This document shows positions 1-7,939 of a stretch of 64,000 bases of DNA, in pieces. Location of the stretch: assembly GCA_029432795.1 (NCBI GenBank), contig JARNMJ010000003.1, forward strand, positions 62,001 through 126,000, written 5' to 3'. The DNA comes from Pontiellaceae bacterium B12219. Its GTDB lineage: Bacteria; Verrucomicrobiota; Kiritimatiellia; Kiritimatiellales; Pontiellaceae. The notes under the pieces are model-generated. The model was not told where the DNA came from. It was given only the letters and a program-made list of their open reading frames with translations, and did no database searches. A program made the translations under genes and the position numbers. The first letter of the stretch is position 1. Every line of letters begins with the position of its first letter.

Positions 1-1932
1 TTTGCCAACCCATACGACGCTCCGCACGACAATGGTCAGCGCTTTGACGATCATCCCGATATTCCACGCGACGATACGAAGTGCATAAGCCAGCCCCTGC
101 ATTAACACACCTGCAACGGTACCAATAACCGCGCCGAATTTGCGCCAAACTGATCCGTCCGTAGCATTCGCGGTGATACCCAGGATTTCGCCAACGGAAA
201 AGATCGCCTTAAAGAGCGAGCCAAATGCCGAACCCAGCGACTTGGCAACCGGCTCAAGGATCGCACGGATTCGGCTGAAGGCATGCGCAAATGCTCCCCA
301 GAGTCCGGCGAGACCTTCACGCACCCGGTAGAACACTTTGAATACCGTCACCACGAACCCGAGCAATCCAACTGAGCGCAGCTTTTCAGCCAGCTCCGCC
401 GACATTTGGCCCGTGCCACCGCTGAGGGAGGACATTAAGGATCTGATGCCCGTAAACACCAGTTTGATTTTGTTCCATGCCCCGGAGACCGTATCGCGGA
501 TACCTCCGAAGTTGGTCTGCCACGCTTTTTTCAGCAGGTAGACCGCCAACACCACTCCGGCGATCACGGCGGTAACGGGGAAAAAGCTAGCGGCAATGGT
601 TGATCCCATTCCTGCGGCGGCGGTGCTGATAGCGAGGAATCCCGCTTTCACCGCCGGGAGCATGAGTCCAACCAGCCCGACCGCCGACGTTACCAGCCCA
701 GCAACGACCAGCACCGCACCGAGAGCCATGGAGAGTGCGAGTATGGCCCGTGTGACTCCAGGCATTGATTTAGCTATTTTCTGAAAATGTAGAATGATGC
801 GCGAGATGCCGTTCATGATCGGTGAGACAATGGGAAGCAGCGTTGCTCCCAATATTTCCAGCAGGTTGGACAGCTGTTGCCGGATCAAACCAAACTGCGC
901 TCCGATGTCCTGATTCATCGCGGAGGCCATCTTTTCGGTGACAACCGTTCCGGTTTTCATAGCATTGCCAACCGCCTGAATATTGCCTTCAAGCGAATCC
1001 ATGCCCGCCGACATCTGCAGCACAAACTTAACAGCCTCATCCGAACCGAATGCTTTTTTCAACTTCACCTGTGCGGCGGCCTGCGACAGGTCGGGGAACT
1101 GCTTTTTGATCTCCTGTAGAATCGGCACAACGCCTTTGAGCTGACCGGATGCTCCGGTGAAAGATAGCCCCAGCTCATCACCGGCCTCTGCAGCTTTCAT
1201 GACGAATGCTTTATAAAGTGTTCCGGCCTCGGAACCGGGCATGGTGGTTTGAAGCTGACCGAGCACTGCCAACTGTTCCTGCAACGGGACTTTGCTCGCC
1301 GCCGCGACCGCACCAATGTTCTTGATGGCATCGGCCATCTGGCCTCCATTTGTTTTAAAAGAGGCAACCGTCTGCGCCATGGCACCGGAAAAGGCGGTGG
1401 CCCATTCCATATCGGTCATGTCGGTCATGATGGGTTTGAAGATACCGTAGGCAGAGGTGAAGGTACCGACCATCTCCTGCGTAGTCGCCTTGGTGGCCTT
1501 GGCGGTGAGACCGGCCATGTCGGTGAAAACTCCGACAGCCTCATCGCTGAGGCTGGAGAGAGCCGACTTTACATCGTAGGTAGCGGTGATGAATTCAGCC
1601 TTATTGGATCCGGCCCATTTGTTCGTGAATGATTCGGCGGCGGTCTCGATGGCTCCAAGGTCTTTCACTCCCAACGAGGAAAGCTCGCCCAATGCTTTCT
1701 GGGAAGCAGCAGTTGATGCAGCCAACACGGCGGGGGCGGCCAGAAGCGCAAGACCGGCTCCGGTCATTATCATACCTTTTTGAATGCGATCCAGATTTTT
1801 GGTCATCCGCTCGCTGGCCGCCGCGACCGATCCGTCGAGGCTTTCCATGGAATTTTCAATGCGCTGGGCGTTTTGCGAAAAGGCATCCTTCATGGATACC
1901 TCCAAGCCCAGCCCGAGGTCGTTGCCCATCAT
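1..1932 (-). CDS. Phage tail tape measure protein (partial, C-terminus outside window)
   Basis: The frame stays open from an ATG at 1932 to the window edge, giving 644 codons without a stop. The translation is Ala/Gly/Met-rich and helical. It has a hydrophobic segment near residue 55, repeated Ala-rich stretches, and long apolar stretches around residues 400-460, as in tape measure core domains. The family sets tail length and is expelled during DNA ejection. The start overlaps the stop of the frameshifted chaperone reading frame (ATGA), so translation is probably coupled. The gene sits directly after the chaperone, the canonical position. The C-terminal part is not seen, so lysozyme-like domains there cannot be judged. 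Confidence 0.88.
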   Translation of the reverse strand, partial: MMGNDLGLGLEVSMKDAFSQNAQRIENSMESLDGSVAAASERMTKNLDRIQKGMIMTGAGLALLAAPAVLAASTAASQKALGELSSLGVKDLGAIETAAESFTNKWAGSNKAEFITATYDVKSALSSLSDEAVGVFTDMAGLTAKATKATTQEMVGTFTSAYGIFKPIMTDMTDMEWATAFSGAMAQTVASFKTNGGQMADAIKNIGAVAAASKVPLQEQLAVLGQLQTTMPGSEAGTLYKAFVMKAAEAGDELGLSFTGASGQLKGVVPILQEIKKQFPDLSQAAAQVKLKKAFGSDEAVKFVLQMSAGMDSLEGNIQAVGNAMKTGTVVTEKMASAMNQDIGAQFGLIRQQLSNLLEILGATLLPIVSPIMNGISRIILHFQKIAKSMPGVTRAILALSMALGAVLVVAGLVTSAVGLVGLMLPAVKAGFLAISTAAAGMGSTIAASFFPVTAVIAGVVLAVYLLKKAWQTNFGGIRDTVSGAWNKIKLVFTGIRSLMSSLSGGTGQMSAELAEKLRSVGLLGFVVTVFKVFYRVREGLAGLWGAFAHAFSRIRAILEPVAKSLGSAFGSLFKAIFSVGEILGITANATDGSVWRKFGAVIGTVAGVLMQGLAYALRIVAWNIGMIVKALTIVVRSVVWVGK

Positions 1933-2749
1933 GATTTATCCATCTGCTCCCGTTCAAAATCAAGCTGCCGCTCCAAAGCTTCAACAAACTGTTGCCGAAG
2001 CTGGAGCGGCAGCACTCTTATTTCCTGATAGCTCCAGTGGAGTCCGCCGTAAGCGAGAAAAAAGCTGTCGCTTACAAGCGAACTCCGGGAAATAAAAAAG
2101 CCGCTTCGGATTCCAGTCGGGTACGGATTCGGGTACCGCATCCGTCGCACTCGACTTCCACTGCCGTATCAATCCCCGCATCCACCCGCGCCATCTCCTG
2201 ACGCAGGGCACTGCGGTCACGCATCGACATTTCAGCAAGGGATTTTTTACTCGGGGCTTTTTCATCGATCTCAAGGATTCGAATCAGCATGGCCGAAGAA
2301 ATATTCGGCTCACGCAGCGCCGCCAGCCGTTTTTCCTTGTGACCATCGAGGAGGCCAAACCGCACCGTTTTATTGGACCCGGGTAACGTGAATGAAAACT
2401 CACGCTCATCGGTGTATGGCGTAACCTTCGAGTCGTCCAGATTGACGCTCACAAAGTTATTCATTCGGCACCCGGTGTTCGGACAGGCCAATTCCAGTTC
2501 TACCTCGTCGCCGAGAGAAATCTGGCGCAGCTTGACCAGAGCGAAAAGCCGGTCACCGGACAGCAGATCCAGTATGTCGTTTACGCTCGGTTTATCGTTA
2601 TCTCCAAGCCGGACAGTACAGTTTTTCAGCACCTGATTGATGGCCTCGCCATTTCGGATGAGGCGCTGATTGGTCAGTAGTTCTTCTTCAACACCGGTCA
2701 TCTCTTTGAGTTCGATCTCAGTGCCGCTGGGTAATTCAAATGTGTACAT
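1929..2749 (-). CDS. Tail assembly chaperone, long product by -1 programmed frameshift
   Basis: Slippage of -1 on T TTT TTA at codons 218-219 of the 225-aa frame would skip the nearby TAA and add 54 residues. They start ISRSSLVSD and end EREQMDKS, giving a product of about 273 aa. The extension ends in a TGA that overlaps the tape measure ATG. The overlapping frame continues to 2150 but has no convincing ribosome site, as expected if it is only reached by frameshifting. In lambda and many tailed phages a gpG/gpGT pair with this geometry chaperones the tape measure. The sequence shows the heptamer, the overlap and the position. Actual frameshifting is inferred. Confidence 0.65.
2072..2749 (-). 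CDS. Tail assembly chaperone, short (zero-frame) product
   Basis: This 225-aa protein lies between the tail tube and tape measure genes, the position of lambda gpG and its analogues. It begins with MYTFELPSG and an acidic helical part. It carries two Cys pairs, CPNTGC near residue 111 and CDGCG near residue 202, which suggest a zinc ribbon like those in T4-like baseplate/tail assembly proteins. The SD AGGAG lies 7 nt before the ATG. The last codons cross a T TTT TTA slippery heptamer, so a longer -1 frameshift product is likely (separate entry). Function is inferred from position, the Cys pattern and the frameshift signal. No enzymatic motif is visible. Confidence 0.75.
   Translation of the reverse strand: MYTFELPSGTEIELKEMTGVEEELLTNQRLIRNGEAINQVLKNCTVRLGDNDKPSVNDILDLLSGDRLFALVKLRQISLGDEVELELACPNTGCRMNNFVSVNLDDSKVTPYTDEREFSFTLPGSNKTVRFGLLDGHKEKRLAALREPNISSAMLIRILEIDEKAPSKKSLAEMSMRDRSALRQEMARVDAGIDTAVEVECDGCGTRIRTRLESEAAFLFPGVRL
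2093..2099 (-). promoter_or_regulatory. Slippery heptamer T TTT TTA for -1 frameshifting
   Basis: On the minus strand the zero-frame codons read GCT TTT TTA, which makes an exact X XXY YYZ heptamer. About 11 nt downstream, TCGCT-TGTA-AGCGA can form a 5-bp hairpin whose loop includes the zero-frame stop codon. That is a plausible stimulator. Confidence 0.7.
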
Positions 2750-2763
2750 GGGTTTACTCCTGA

Positions 2764-3225
2764 TTAAGTCCAGTACTGGTAACAGAGGGTGAGTTTTTCG
2801 AAGGTGTTTTCCGTGTTGCCGCCTTCGAGTTCGTCATATTCCAAGCCTTTGATCCATGCGCCGTGCAGTGTCCAGCGGCGTGTTTCGTTACCGCTCCGGT
2901 CATAGCGCACCAGATCGACATCGCGCATATAGTCGGCAGGCAGTCCGCCGGTGACGGCGTTCACGTCGACCTGCTTTTTGACCCATTCACGAGCCGCTTC
3001 ATCGGAGCCGTCCTGGAGAATCCCTTTCTCGAGACTGATATCCTCAAACTTCACCCGACCGGCGACCTTTTGATCGAACATCGATCCGGCGGGGGCGAAG
3101 GCCACTTCCTCAAATTCTGTTTTCGGCTCCTGTCCCTTGTGGAACAGGGCCACGTCAAAGCCGTTAACCTCGATGGCAAATTGCCAGTTTTGATAGAGGC
3201 TCTTGGGCATATTTCCGCTATTCAT
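2764..3225 (-). CDS. Phage tail tube protein (gp19-like)
   Basis: This 153-aa protein matches the tail-tube/contractile-injection inner-tube family (T4 gp19-like, TIGR02241-type) in length and pattern. It starts with a basic LYQNWQFAIEVNGF segment. The middle has FKFED-like strands (VKFEDISLEKG), and it ends in GLEYDELEGGNTENTFEKLTLCY, typical of the C-terminal strand of this family. It lies 12 bp after the sheath gene, the normal sheath-tube order in contractile tails. It should polymerise into the hexameric inner tube. Confidence 0.9.
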   Translation of the reverse strand: MNSGNMPKSLYQNWQFAIEVNGFDVALFHKGQEPKTEFEEVAFAPAGSMFDQKVAGRVKFEDISLEKGILQDGSDEAAREWVKKQVDVNAVTGGLPADYMRDVDLVRYDRSGNETRRWTLHGAWIKGLEYDELEGGNTENTFEKLTLCYQYWT

Positions 3226-3237
3226 AATCGATTCTCC

Positions 3238-4806
3238 TTATGGGATAAGTTCGCTGAAGACCGCTCCGGTTCCGGAGAGGATAAAGTTGAGTTCGATGAA
3301 TTCCGCCGTCTTGGTTGGCTTAACGAAGACCCGGGCCATCATTTCGTTCCGGTCGATAACCACGGGCGTATTGGTCTCTTCGTCGCACTGGAATGCGTAA
3401 TCGTACAGGCCGCCTTTTTCCTTGATGTCCTGCAGGAACGGATTGATTAAACGACCCAACGCCCGCCACGTCTGCGGATTGTTCGGTTCAAAAACCACGA
3501 AACGGGAGGATTCGGAAATGGCCTCTTCGATATACATCATCAGACGACGCACATTAACTCGATCCACAGCCGACGGCTGGCTCTGAAGCGTCTTCTGTCC
3601 CCAGATGTTGATGCCGGTGTCGGGGAAGACGGCAATCGTATTGATGCCTTCCGGATACAGCACATCGCGTTCGCCCCGGCTGGTTTTGTAAGCAACAGTC
3701 AGTGCGTTAAAAATGCGGCCCCGGTCGATTCCGGCAGGTGCCCACCAGACATGCGTCTTCTGATCGCTTCGCGCACAACACCCGGCCACCGCACCGCTGG
3801 GAGGAATATTCTTTTTCTGGGCGGTCACAGGATCGCTGATTTCGAGCCATGGATAATAGAGCGCGGCATACGAAGAATTGAACGCGGCGTGCGTGTAGGT
3901 TCCCTGACCTTTGCGAAAGTTCACCACATCCAGCGGTTCCAGCATTGGCGGAGCGTCTGCAACGAAGAGCAGATCCTTGCGACTTTCGGCATAACCGATA
4001 CCGGCATTAATGACCGGAACAGTCGTCACGCCCGGAACCATCAGCAAGTTTAGTGCGTCGATCTCATCAAAGGCAAAAAGGCCGGTGCGCTGGGACGGGT
4101 CGCCGATATAGTCGACGTCGGCTATATCAATTAAACCGTTATCGCCACCGCTCAGAGCATAGGTTCCTCCGCGCGGTGTTCCCATACCCGTATCACCGAC
4201 AGGCTCCCAAATATCATGAACCGTTATGTAATCGGAGATACCATTGACGCGCAGTTCGATGAAATCCGATGAGTTTTCGTCGGAACTCACCTTGCTGAAG
4301 GTTTCAACGACTTCACCCTTTAAAAGGACATGAAGATCGACGAATTCATCCAGTACATTGTCGGAATTATCAATCCGAACCTCCAGCCGGTTCGCCCAGA
4401 TCCCCTCGTTAACAGCAAAGACATCAAATATCTCTTGCGGCGGGAGCGGATCCGGATCGCCGTTTAGAAGATACATATCCATTTGGCTGACTAGCTTTGC
4501 GGCGGCTTTCTGACCGCTTAGGGTATTGCGGTCCGTTGGATCTGCATAGTGTGCTACTCGGCAGACGTACAGCACCGAACCGCCGTTATCAAAAAATGAC
4601 CGCGCAGCATACGCGAGATAGCCTTCATTGATATAGCCGCCAAAGGTTTTCAGGAATTGCTCCCAGCTCGTTAGCAATGTCGGCTTATTGATCGGACCTT
4701 TTTCGGCGACACCGACCATCGCGGCGGACGAGGTGGAGATCTGCTTAACGTAAAAACTAAAATCCGTTTCCCGGGGATACACACCCGGAGATAGATAGCT
4801 CGGCAT
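3238..4806 (-). CDS. Phage contractile tail sheath protein
   Basis: This 522-aa protein opens with MPSYLSPGVYPRETDFSFYV, the N-terminal PGVY signature of contractile sheath proteins. The C-terminal third has the family's conserved block: RLMMYIEEAI, RALGRLINPFL, and FVKPTKTAEFIELNF near the end. The family wraps the tube and contracts to drive DNA delivery. With the tube gene downstream it shows that the prophage is a myovirus type. The start is an ATG 3 bp from the preceding gene. Length is normal for a non-T4 sheath. Confidence 0.95.
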   Translation of the reverse strand: MPSYLSPGVYPRETDFSFYVKQISTSSAAMVGVAEKGPINKPTLLTSWEQFLKTFGGYINEGYLAYAARSFFDNGGSVLYVCRVAHYADPTDRNTLSGQKAAAKLVSQMDMYLLNGDPDPLPPQEIFDVFAVNEGIWANRLEVRIDNSDNVLDEFVDLHVLLKGEVVETFSKVSSDENSSDFIELRVNGISDYITVHDIWEPVGDTGMGTPRGGTYALSGGDNGLIDIADVDYIGDPSQRTGLFAFDEIDALNLLMVPGVTTVPVINAGIGYAESRKDLLFVADAPPMLEPLDVVNFRKGQGTYTHAAFNSSYAALYYPWLEISDPVTAQKKNIPPSGAVAGCCARSDQKTHVWWAPAGIDRGRIFNALTVAYKTSRGERDVLYPEGINTIAVFPDTGINIWGQKTLQSQPSAVDRVNVRRLMMYIEEAISESSRFVVFEPNNPQTWRALGRLINPFLQDIKEKGGLYDYAFQCDEETNTPVVIDRNEMMARVFVKPTKTAEFIELNFILSGTGAVFSELIP

Positions 4807-4808
4807 GA

Positions 4809-5051
4809 TTATTTACTCCCTTTGGTGGTTTTCGCCGAGGATGCGGCTTTCGGTTTTTCAGTGGTGAGTGCGGGTTTCTTTGCAGGCTGCTTCTGCAACC
4901 GAATCAGCCCGTGCTTTTCAGCCAGTCTGATTTCATGCGACACCTCCTTGTCGGGAATCGCAGTACGCTCACGCGAGCCGAGATGCAGGGTTTTCTCCCC
5001 GGCCATATTGAAGGTGAGCGGTTGGAACTGAAGGTTATGGATTTCAATCAC
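4809..5051 (-). CDS. Small phage protein upstream of sheath, unknown function
   Basis: This 80-aa protein has a folded-looking N-terminal half (MIEIHNLQFQPLTFN, then EVSHEIRLAEKHGLIRL). It ends in a Lys/Ala/Thr-rich tail that looks disordered. Its start overlaps the stop of the 187-aa gene (ATGA), and the sheath gene starts 3 bp after its stop, so it is translated with the tail operon. I do not recognise the family. Small proteins at this position in contractile phages are often neck or tail-terminator accessories, which is a guess from position only. Confidence 0.7.
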   Translation of the reverse strand: MIEIHNLQFQPLTFNMAGEKTLHLGSRERTAIPDKEVSHEIRLAEKHGLIRLQKQPAKKPALTTEKPKAASSAKTTKGSK

Positions 5052-5611
5052 AATACATCTCCTTGAGGGTTATAGGTTCGTTTTTCGTTCACGCTGCCGT
5101 GAAACTCGAAAGTGCGATCTTTGATGAGCTGGCCGTTATGGATCTGGCCGTCATATACCGGGCAGTCCTCGATGCGGATGCGCCCGGCGCTCTGTTTAAG
5201 ATTGGAAAGATTGACCCGGCTCAGGCCGCCAAGCGGCGCGAGTTCGGTCAGGTTGAGGGCACCCTTGTCATCAATCGACAAAACCGGGGTGCATTGAATA
5301 AATCGGGAAACCGCTTCGTGAAAATCCAGCAGTTCGGATTCACGGTCCACAGTGATGATGAGGTCGAAGTCCAGGTGGTAGAGGCGCGGGAAAGCACACT
5401 CCTCATAGGAGAGGTTTTCGATATCCTTATCTATCAGGCGGCTCAGGCTCCGCCGTTGGCGATTTTCGGTCAGCTTCGGGCCTTGAAGAATCACGCATGG
5501 CGTTCGCTGCACCTCAAACAGATCATCAGGCAAAACCAAAACCGCATCCGGATGGATGTCGGCTTTGATCTTTCTGATTAAGGTTTCGGTAACGGTTCGA
5601 ATGGTGCCCAC
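5048..5611 (-). CDS. Phage neck/tail-completion-like protein, first gene of tail operon
   Basis: This 187-aa protein starts at GTG (5611) with GGAG 6 nt upstream. It mixes helical and strand segments (FPRLYHLDFDLIITVDRESELLDF, then FIQCTPVLSID). The alternation resembles the Mu gp37-like/tail terminator group, but the match is loose. It is the first gene after the bipartite promoter element at 5638-5669 and precedes sheath and tube, the usual place for a tail terminator. Function is a positional inference. Confidence 0.7.
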   Translation of the reverse strand: MGTIRTVTETLIRKIKADIHPDAVLVLPDDLFEVQRTPCVILQGPKLTENRQRRSLSRLIDKDIENLSYEECAFPRLYHLDFDLIITVDRESELLDFHEAVSRFIQCTPVLSIDDKGALNLTELAPLGGLSRVNLSNLKQSAGRIRIEDCPVYDGQIHNGQLIKDRTFEFHGSVNEKRTYNPQGDVL

Positions 5612-5637
5612 GGCGCTCTCCAGTTGCTTCTGGAGGG

Positions 5638-5669
5638 TTACTTACCGGAAACGCCGTGAATGTGTCGGA
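5638..5669 (-). promoter_or_regulatory. Prophage bipartite promoter element, copy 1 (tail operon)
   Basis: On the minus strand this reads CCGACAC, 12 variable bases, then TCCGGTAAGTAA. It ends 26 nt before the GTG of the first tail gene and follows the terminator of the metal-efflux cassette, so it restarts transcription for the tail genes. It is one of seven copies in the prophage. Confidence 0.75.
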
Positions 5670-5679
5670 GAGTTGATAC

Positions 5680-5720
5680 AAAAAAGGAGAACGGTTTCCT
5701 GTTGAGGGGAACCGTTCTCC
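5680..5720 (-). terminator. Rho-independent terminator of the metal-efflux cassette
   Basis: A perfect 11-bp stem, GGAGAACGGTT/AACCGTTCTCC, surrounds a 13-nt loop. On the minus strand it is followed directly by six T. It lies 32 bp after the CDF transporter stop, so it isolates the cassette from the tail operon. Confidence 0.9.
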
Positions 5721-5751
5721 TTATCAAAGATCTACACTGTAAATCTGAATA

Positions 5752-6726
5752 TTAGATTTGTCTGCACCGGCATGAATCATCAGTGCAGTCATGAATCTCT
5801 ATTGTTGTATGTTTCAGTTTTGAAAATTCTGATAGGCGCGAATGGTAGTCTTGGGGACTACGCTTTTCTTTTGTGACAATAGTCATTGTGGCGGCAAGAG
5901 CGTTTGAGCTAACCGGCCAAATATGGAGGTCTCCAATAATACTGTCTCCATCAGACTGAATCGCCTCGACCACTTCATTATGAAGGTTTTTTTGAGTGTT
6001 TCCATCAAGCAGGATGAGTGCGCTGCTCCGAAGCAAACCCCACGCCCACTTGGCAATGAGGACTCCTCCAACGATACCCATAACGGGATCGAGGAAAACC
6101 CATCCCAAATACTTTCCTGTAATCAGAGCGATAATCGCCAGAACAGAAGTCAACGCATCTGCAATCACATGCAAATATGCCGCTCGAAGGTTGTGATCAT
6201 GGTGATGATCATGCTCATGATGGTGGTCATGTTCATGGTGGTGGTCATGTTCATGGTGGTGATGGTGACCTTCTTGACCATGGAGCATCCATACGCTTAC
6301 TACGTTGACAATAAGCCCGACAAGAGCGACTCCAATAGCTTCATTAAATGCAATATTTACGGGGTGAAAAAAACGCTCAACCGACTCAACCATCATATAA
6401 ATTGCTGTTCCGCCCAAAAACAGAGCGCTTGTGTAAGCGGATAGAATCCCGAATTTTCCGGTGCCAAAACCAAACTTTGAAGAGCCGGAATACTTTCTGG
6501 CCATGACATAAGCAAAATAGGTGATTCCCAGCGCAAAAGCATGAGTTCCCATATGCCAGCCGTCTGCCAGCAAAGCCATTGAACCGGTAAAGATTCCAGC
6601 AACAATTTCTACACACATCGTTATCCCGGTCAGGATAATTACTTGTAGTGTCTTTTTTTCATTTTCCTGAGCATCACCTTCGAAATTGTGCTCATGATGA
6701 AGCTGCTTTAATACGTTTTCGTGCAT
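5752..6726 (-). CDS. Cation diffusion facilitator metal efflux protein (DmeF-like)
   Basis: This 324-aa inner-membrane transporter has about six membrane segments. A His/Asp/Glu-rich cytoplasmic run lies near residues 147-180, as in CDF exporters. The second helix carries DGWHMGTH, a HxxxH in place of the usual HxxxD/DxxxD. The fifth carries YLHVIADAL (HxxxD). The HMGTH form is typical of DmeF-type cobalt/nickel/cadmium exporters rather than ZitB. It would export divalent metal in exchange for protons. AAGGA lies 8 nt before the ATG. It follows a CsoR-family repressor by 20 bp and has its own terminator. The cassette looks AT-richer than the flanking phage genes and interrupts the neck/tail gene order, consistent with a lysogenic-conversion gene. 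Confidence 0.92.
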   Translation of the reverse strand: MHENVLKQLHHEHNFEGDAQENEKKTLQVIILTGITMCVEIVAGIFTGSMALLADGWHMGTHAFALGITYFAYVMARKYSGSSKFGFGTGKFGILSAYTSALFLGGTAIYMMVESVERFFHPVNIAFNEAIGVALVGLIVNVVSVWMLHGQEGHHHHHEHDHHHEHDHHHEHDHHHDHNLRAAYLHVIADALTSVLAIIALITGKYLGWVFLDPVMGIVGGVLIAKWAWGLLRSSALILLDGNTQKNLHNEVVEAIQSDGDSIIGDLHIWPVSSNALAATMTIVTKEKRSPQDYHSRLSEFSKLKHTTIEIHDCTDDSCRCRQI

Positions 6727-6746
6727 GATTTATGTCCTTGAGGCTA

Positions 6747-7025
6747 TTATTTGATTTTGCTGAGATGATCGACTAGCTCATCTATAAGCTGATCGCTACT
6801 GTCATCTTGAAGCGTTGCGTTTTTTATGCACCCTTTCAGGTGGTCTCCAACAATTTGAGTCCAAACACCTTTAATGGCTCCTGATACGGAAACCACTTGA
6901 CGGAGAACATCGATGCAATCTCGATCATTTTCAATCATTCCACTGAGACCGCGAATTTGACCTTCAATGCGATTGAGCCGCTTGATAAGTCGTTCTTTAT
7001 TTTGATCTGTTCCACAGAGAGCCAT
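6747..7025 (-). CDS. CsoR/RcnR-family metal-sensing repressor
   Basis: This 92-aa all-helical protein is of the DUF156 family (CsoR/RcnR/FrmR). It carries the signature RLNRIEGQIRGLSGMIE and a Cys-His-Cys ligand set: C in NDRDCIDVL, then H and C in GDHLKGC. Members bind DNA as tetramers and release it on binding metal. It is transcribed just ahead of the CDF exporter, the dmeR-dmeF arrangement, so it most likely represses both genes through the operator at 7053-7071. AAAGG lies 7 nt upstream of the ATG. The metal cannot be fixed from sequence. C-H-C is seen in copper sensors, but the exporter type points to Co/Ni/Cd/Zn. Confidence 0.92.
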   Translation of the reverse strand: MALCGTDQNKERLIKRLNRIEGQIRGLSGMIENDRDCIDVLRQVVSVSGAIKGVWTQIVGDHLKGCIKNATLQDDSSDQLIDELVDHLSKIK

Positions 7026-7052
7026 CTGAATACCTTTCCAAATTTAATAGTG

Positions 7053-7071
7053 TATAGGGGTATACCCTATA
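7053..7071 (-). promoter_or_regulatory. Palindromic operator upstream of the metal repressor gene
   Basis: TATAGGG and CCCTATA arms surround GTATA, and GGGTATACCC inside is a perfect palindrome. G-tract/A-T palindromes of this kind are the operators of CsoR/RcnR repressors. It lies 28 bp before the repressor ATG. TTGACA (minus strand, 7086-7091) lies just upstream and could be the -35 box, so bound repressor would cover the -10 region. Confidence 0.7.
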
Positions 7072-7104
7072 TTGAGCTGAGCAAATGTCAATCCAGTATT
7101 TCCT

Positions 7105-7590
7105 TTAGAGAAAGGACTGCAGAGCCTCCCGATAATTCTGCTCAATCGCCTTGCGGTGCTTCTGCATAACCGGGTGCAAAAATGGGCGGGCGGGGATAAT
7201 AATGGTCGCGCCGTTGGGATGGTTGATGGTCGCGCCGTATTCCATTACCGCGCCGATGTTGACCATATCCTCGCCGTCTTTGTTGACGGTGCCTCGGAGC
7301 AGGCCGACAAAAGCTTTGTCGGCCATGATTTTCTGGGTGATGGAATTGATCAGAAAGCCGGTGTCGATGAGGGCTTTGCTGGAACCTTTACGGTCAACGG
7401 TGCTATCGGCCAATTTGGCTAAGGGTTTGCCTCCGGGAGCCTGACTACGGATGCCTCGCTGGATTTCGCGAACAAGAAAAAGTGTGTTGCGAATGGTGGC
7501 CTGCTGCAGGGCCGCCGCGATGCGAACACCGAGCGTGCCGTTGAGCTTGGCCTTTGCTTTGTTCCAGTCGCCGGTTCGTTTAACGCCCAT
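7105..7590 (-). CDS. Phage virion morphogenesis / tail completion protein
   Basis: This 161-aa protein resembles the HK97 gp10/Mu gpG-like morphogenesis group that joins head and tail. It has an N-terminal helical part, then a central SQAPGGKPLAKLADSTV segment with the common 'P-G-G-K-P-W/L' turn. IDTGFLINSI follows, then a C-terminal RPFLHPVMQKHRKAIEQNYREAL helix, all characteristic of that group. It is the last gene of the capsid/neck operon before the metal cassette. Its start overlaps the previous gene by 11 nt. Confidence 0.8.
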   Translation of the reverse strand: MGVKRTGDWNKAKAKLNGTLGVRIAAALQQATIRNTLFLVREIQRGIRSQAPGGKPLAKLADSTVDRKGSSKALIDTGFLINSITQKIMADKAFVGLLRGTVNKDGEDMVNIGAVMEYGATINHPNGATIIIPARPFLHPVMQKHRKAIEQNYREALQSFL

Positions 7591-7939
7591 GAAGCTTTAC
7601 CAGTTCAATGGATTGATGGGTGATCGTGCCGAAAAAATGCTCTTCGGCAATGGTTTGGATCCGATATACAACGTCCTCAATCCGAAGACGATCTTCAGCC
7701 AAAACATCGGCATCCGGAAGGACGGAAAGGGTCGCGTCGATTTTACCGCTCAGTTCCTCGGGCGGCGTGTGGACAATTTCCACGGGGATGGTGGCGTTTT
7801 CGCTGTGAGATTGGTCGTCGCTTCCGTACAGGTTTTCTGAGGGCTCCACGCGCAACACAGCGGCGGTAACGCCGGAAGAAACGATCAATTCGCGGACATC
7901 ACGGACGGCCTGCGCCTTTTCCTGTTCGCTCAGCAGCAT
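7580..7939 (-). CDS. Phage head-tail connector-region protein
   Basis: This 119-aa protein has an N-terminal helix (LLSEQEKAQAVRDVRELI) followed by a mainly beta region ending IEDVVYRIQTIAEEHFFG. The phrase 'VYRI....E' is common in head-closure/stopper proteins. It overlaps both neighbours by about 10 nt within the neck operon. A stopper or head-tail joining role is inferred from position and size. Confidence 0.72.
   Translation of the reverse strand: MLLSEQEKAQAVRDVRELIVSSGVTAAVLRVEPSENLYGSDDQSHSENATIPVEIVHTPPEELSGKIDATLSVLPDADVLAEDRLRIEDVVYRIQTIAEEHFFGTITHQSIELVKLHGR

Noticed and set aside
5923-6444. Plus-strand frame over the CDF transporter
   Set aside because: Antisense shadow produced by the His-rich repeats.
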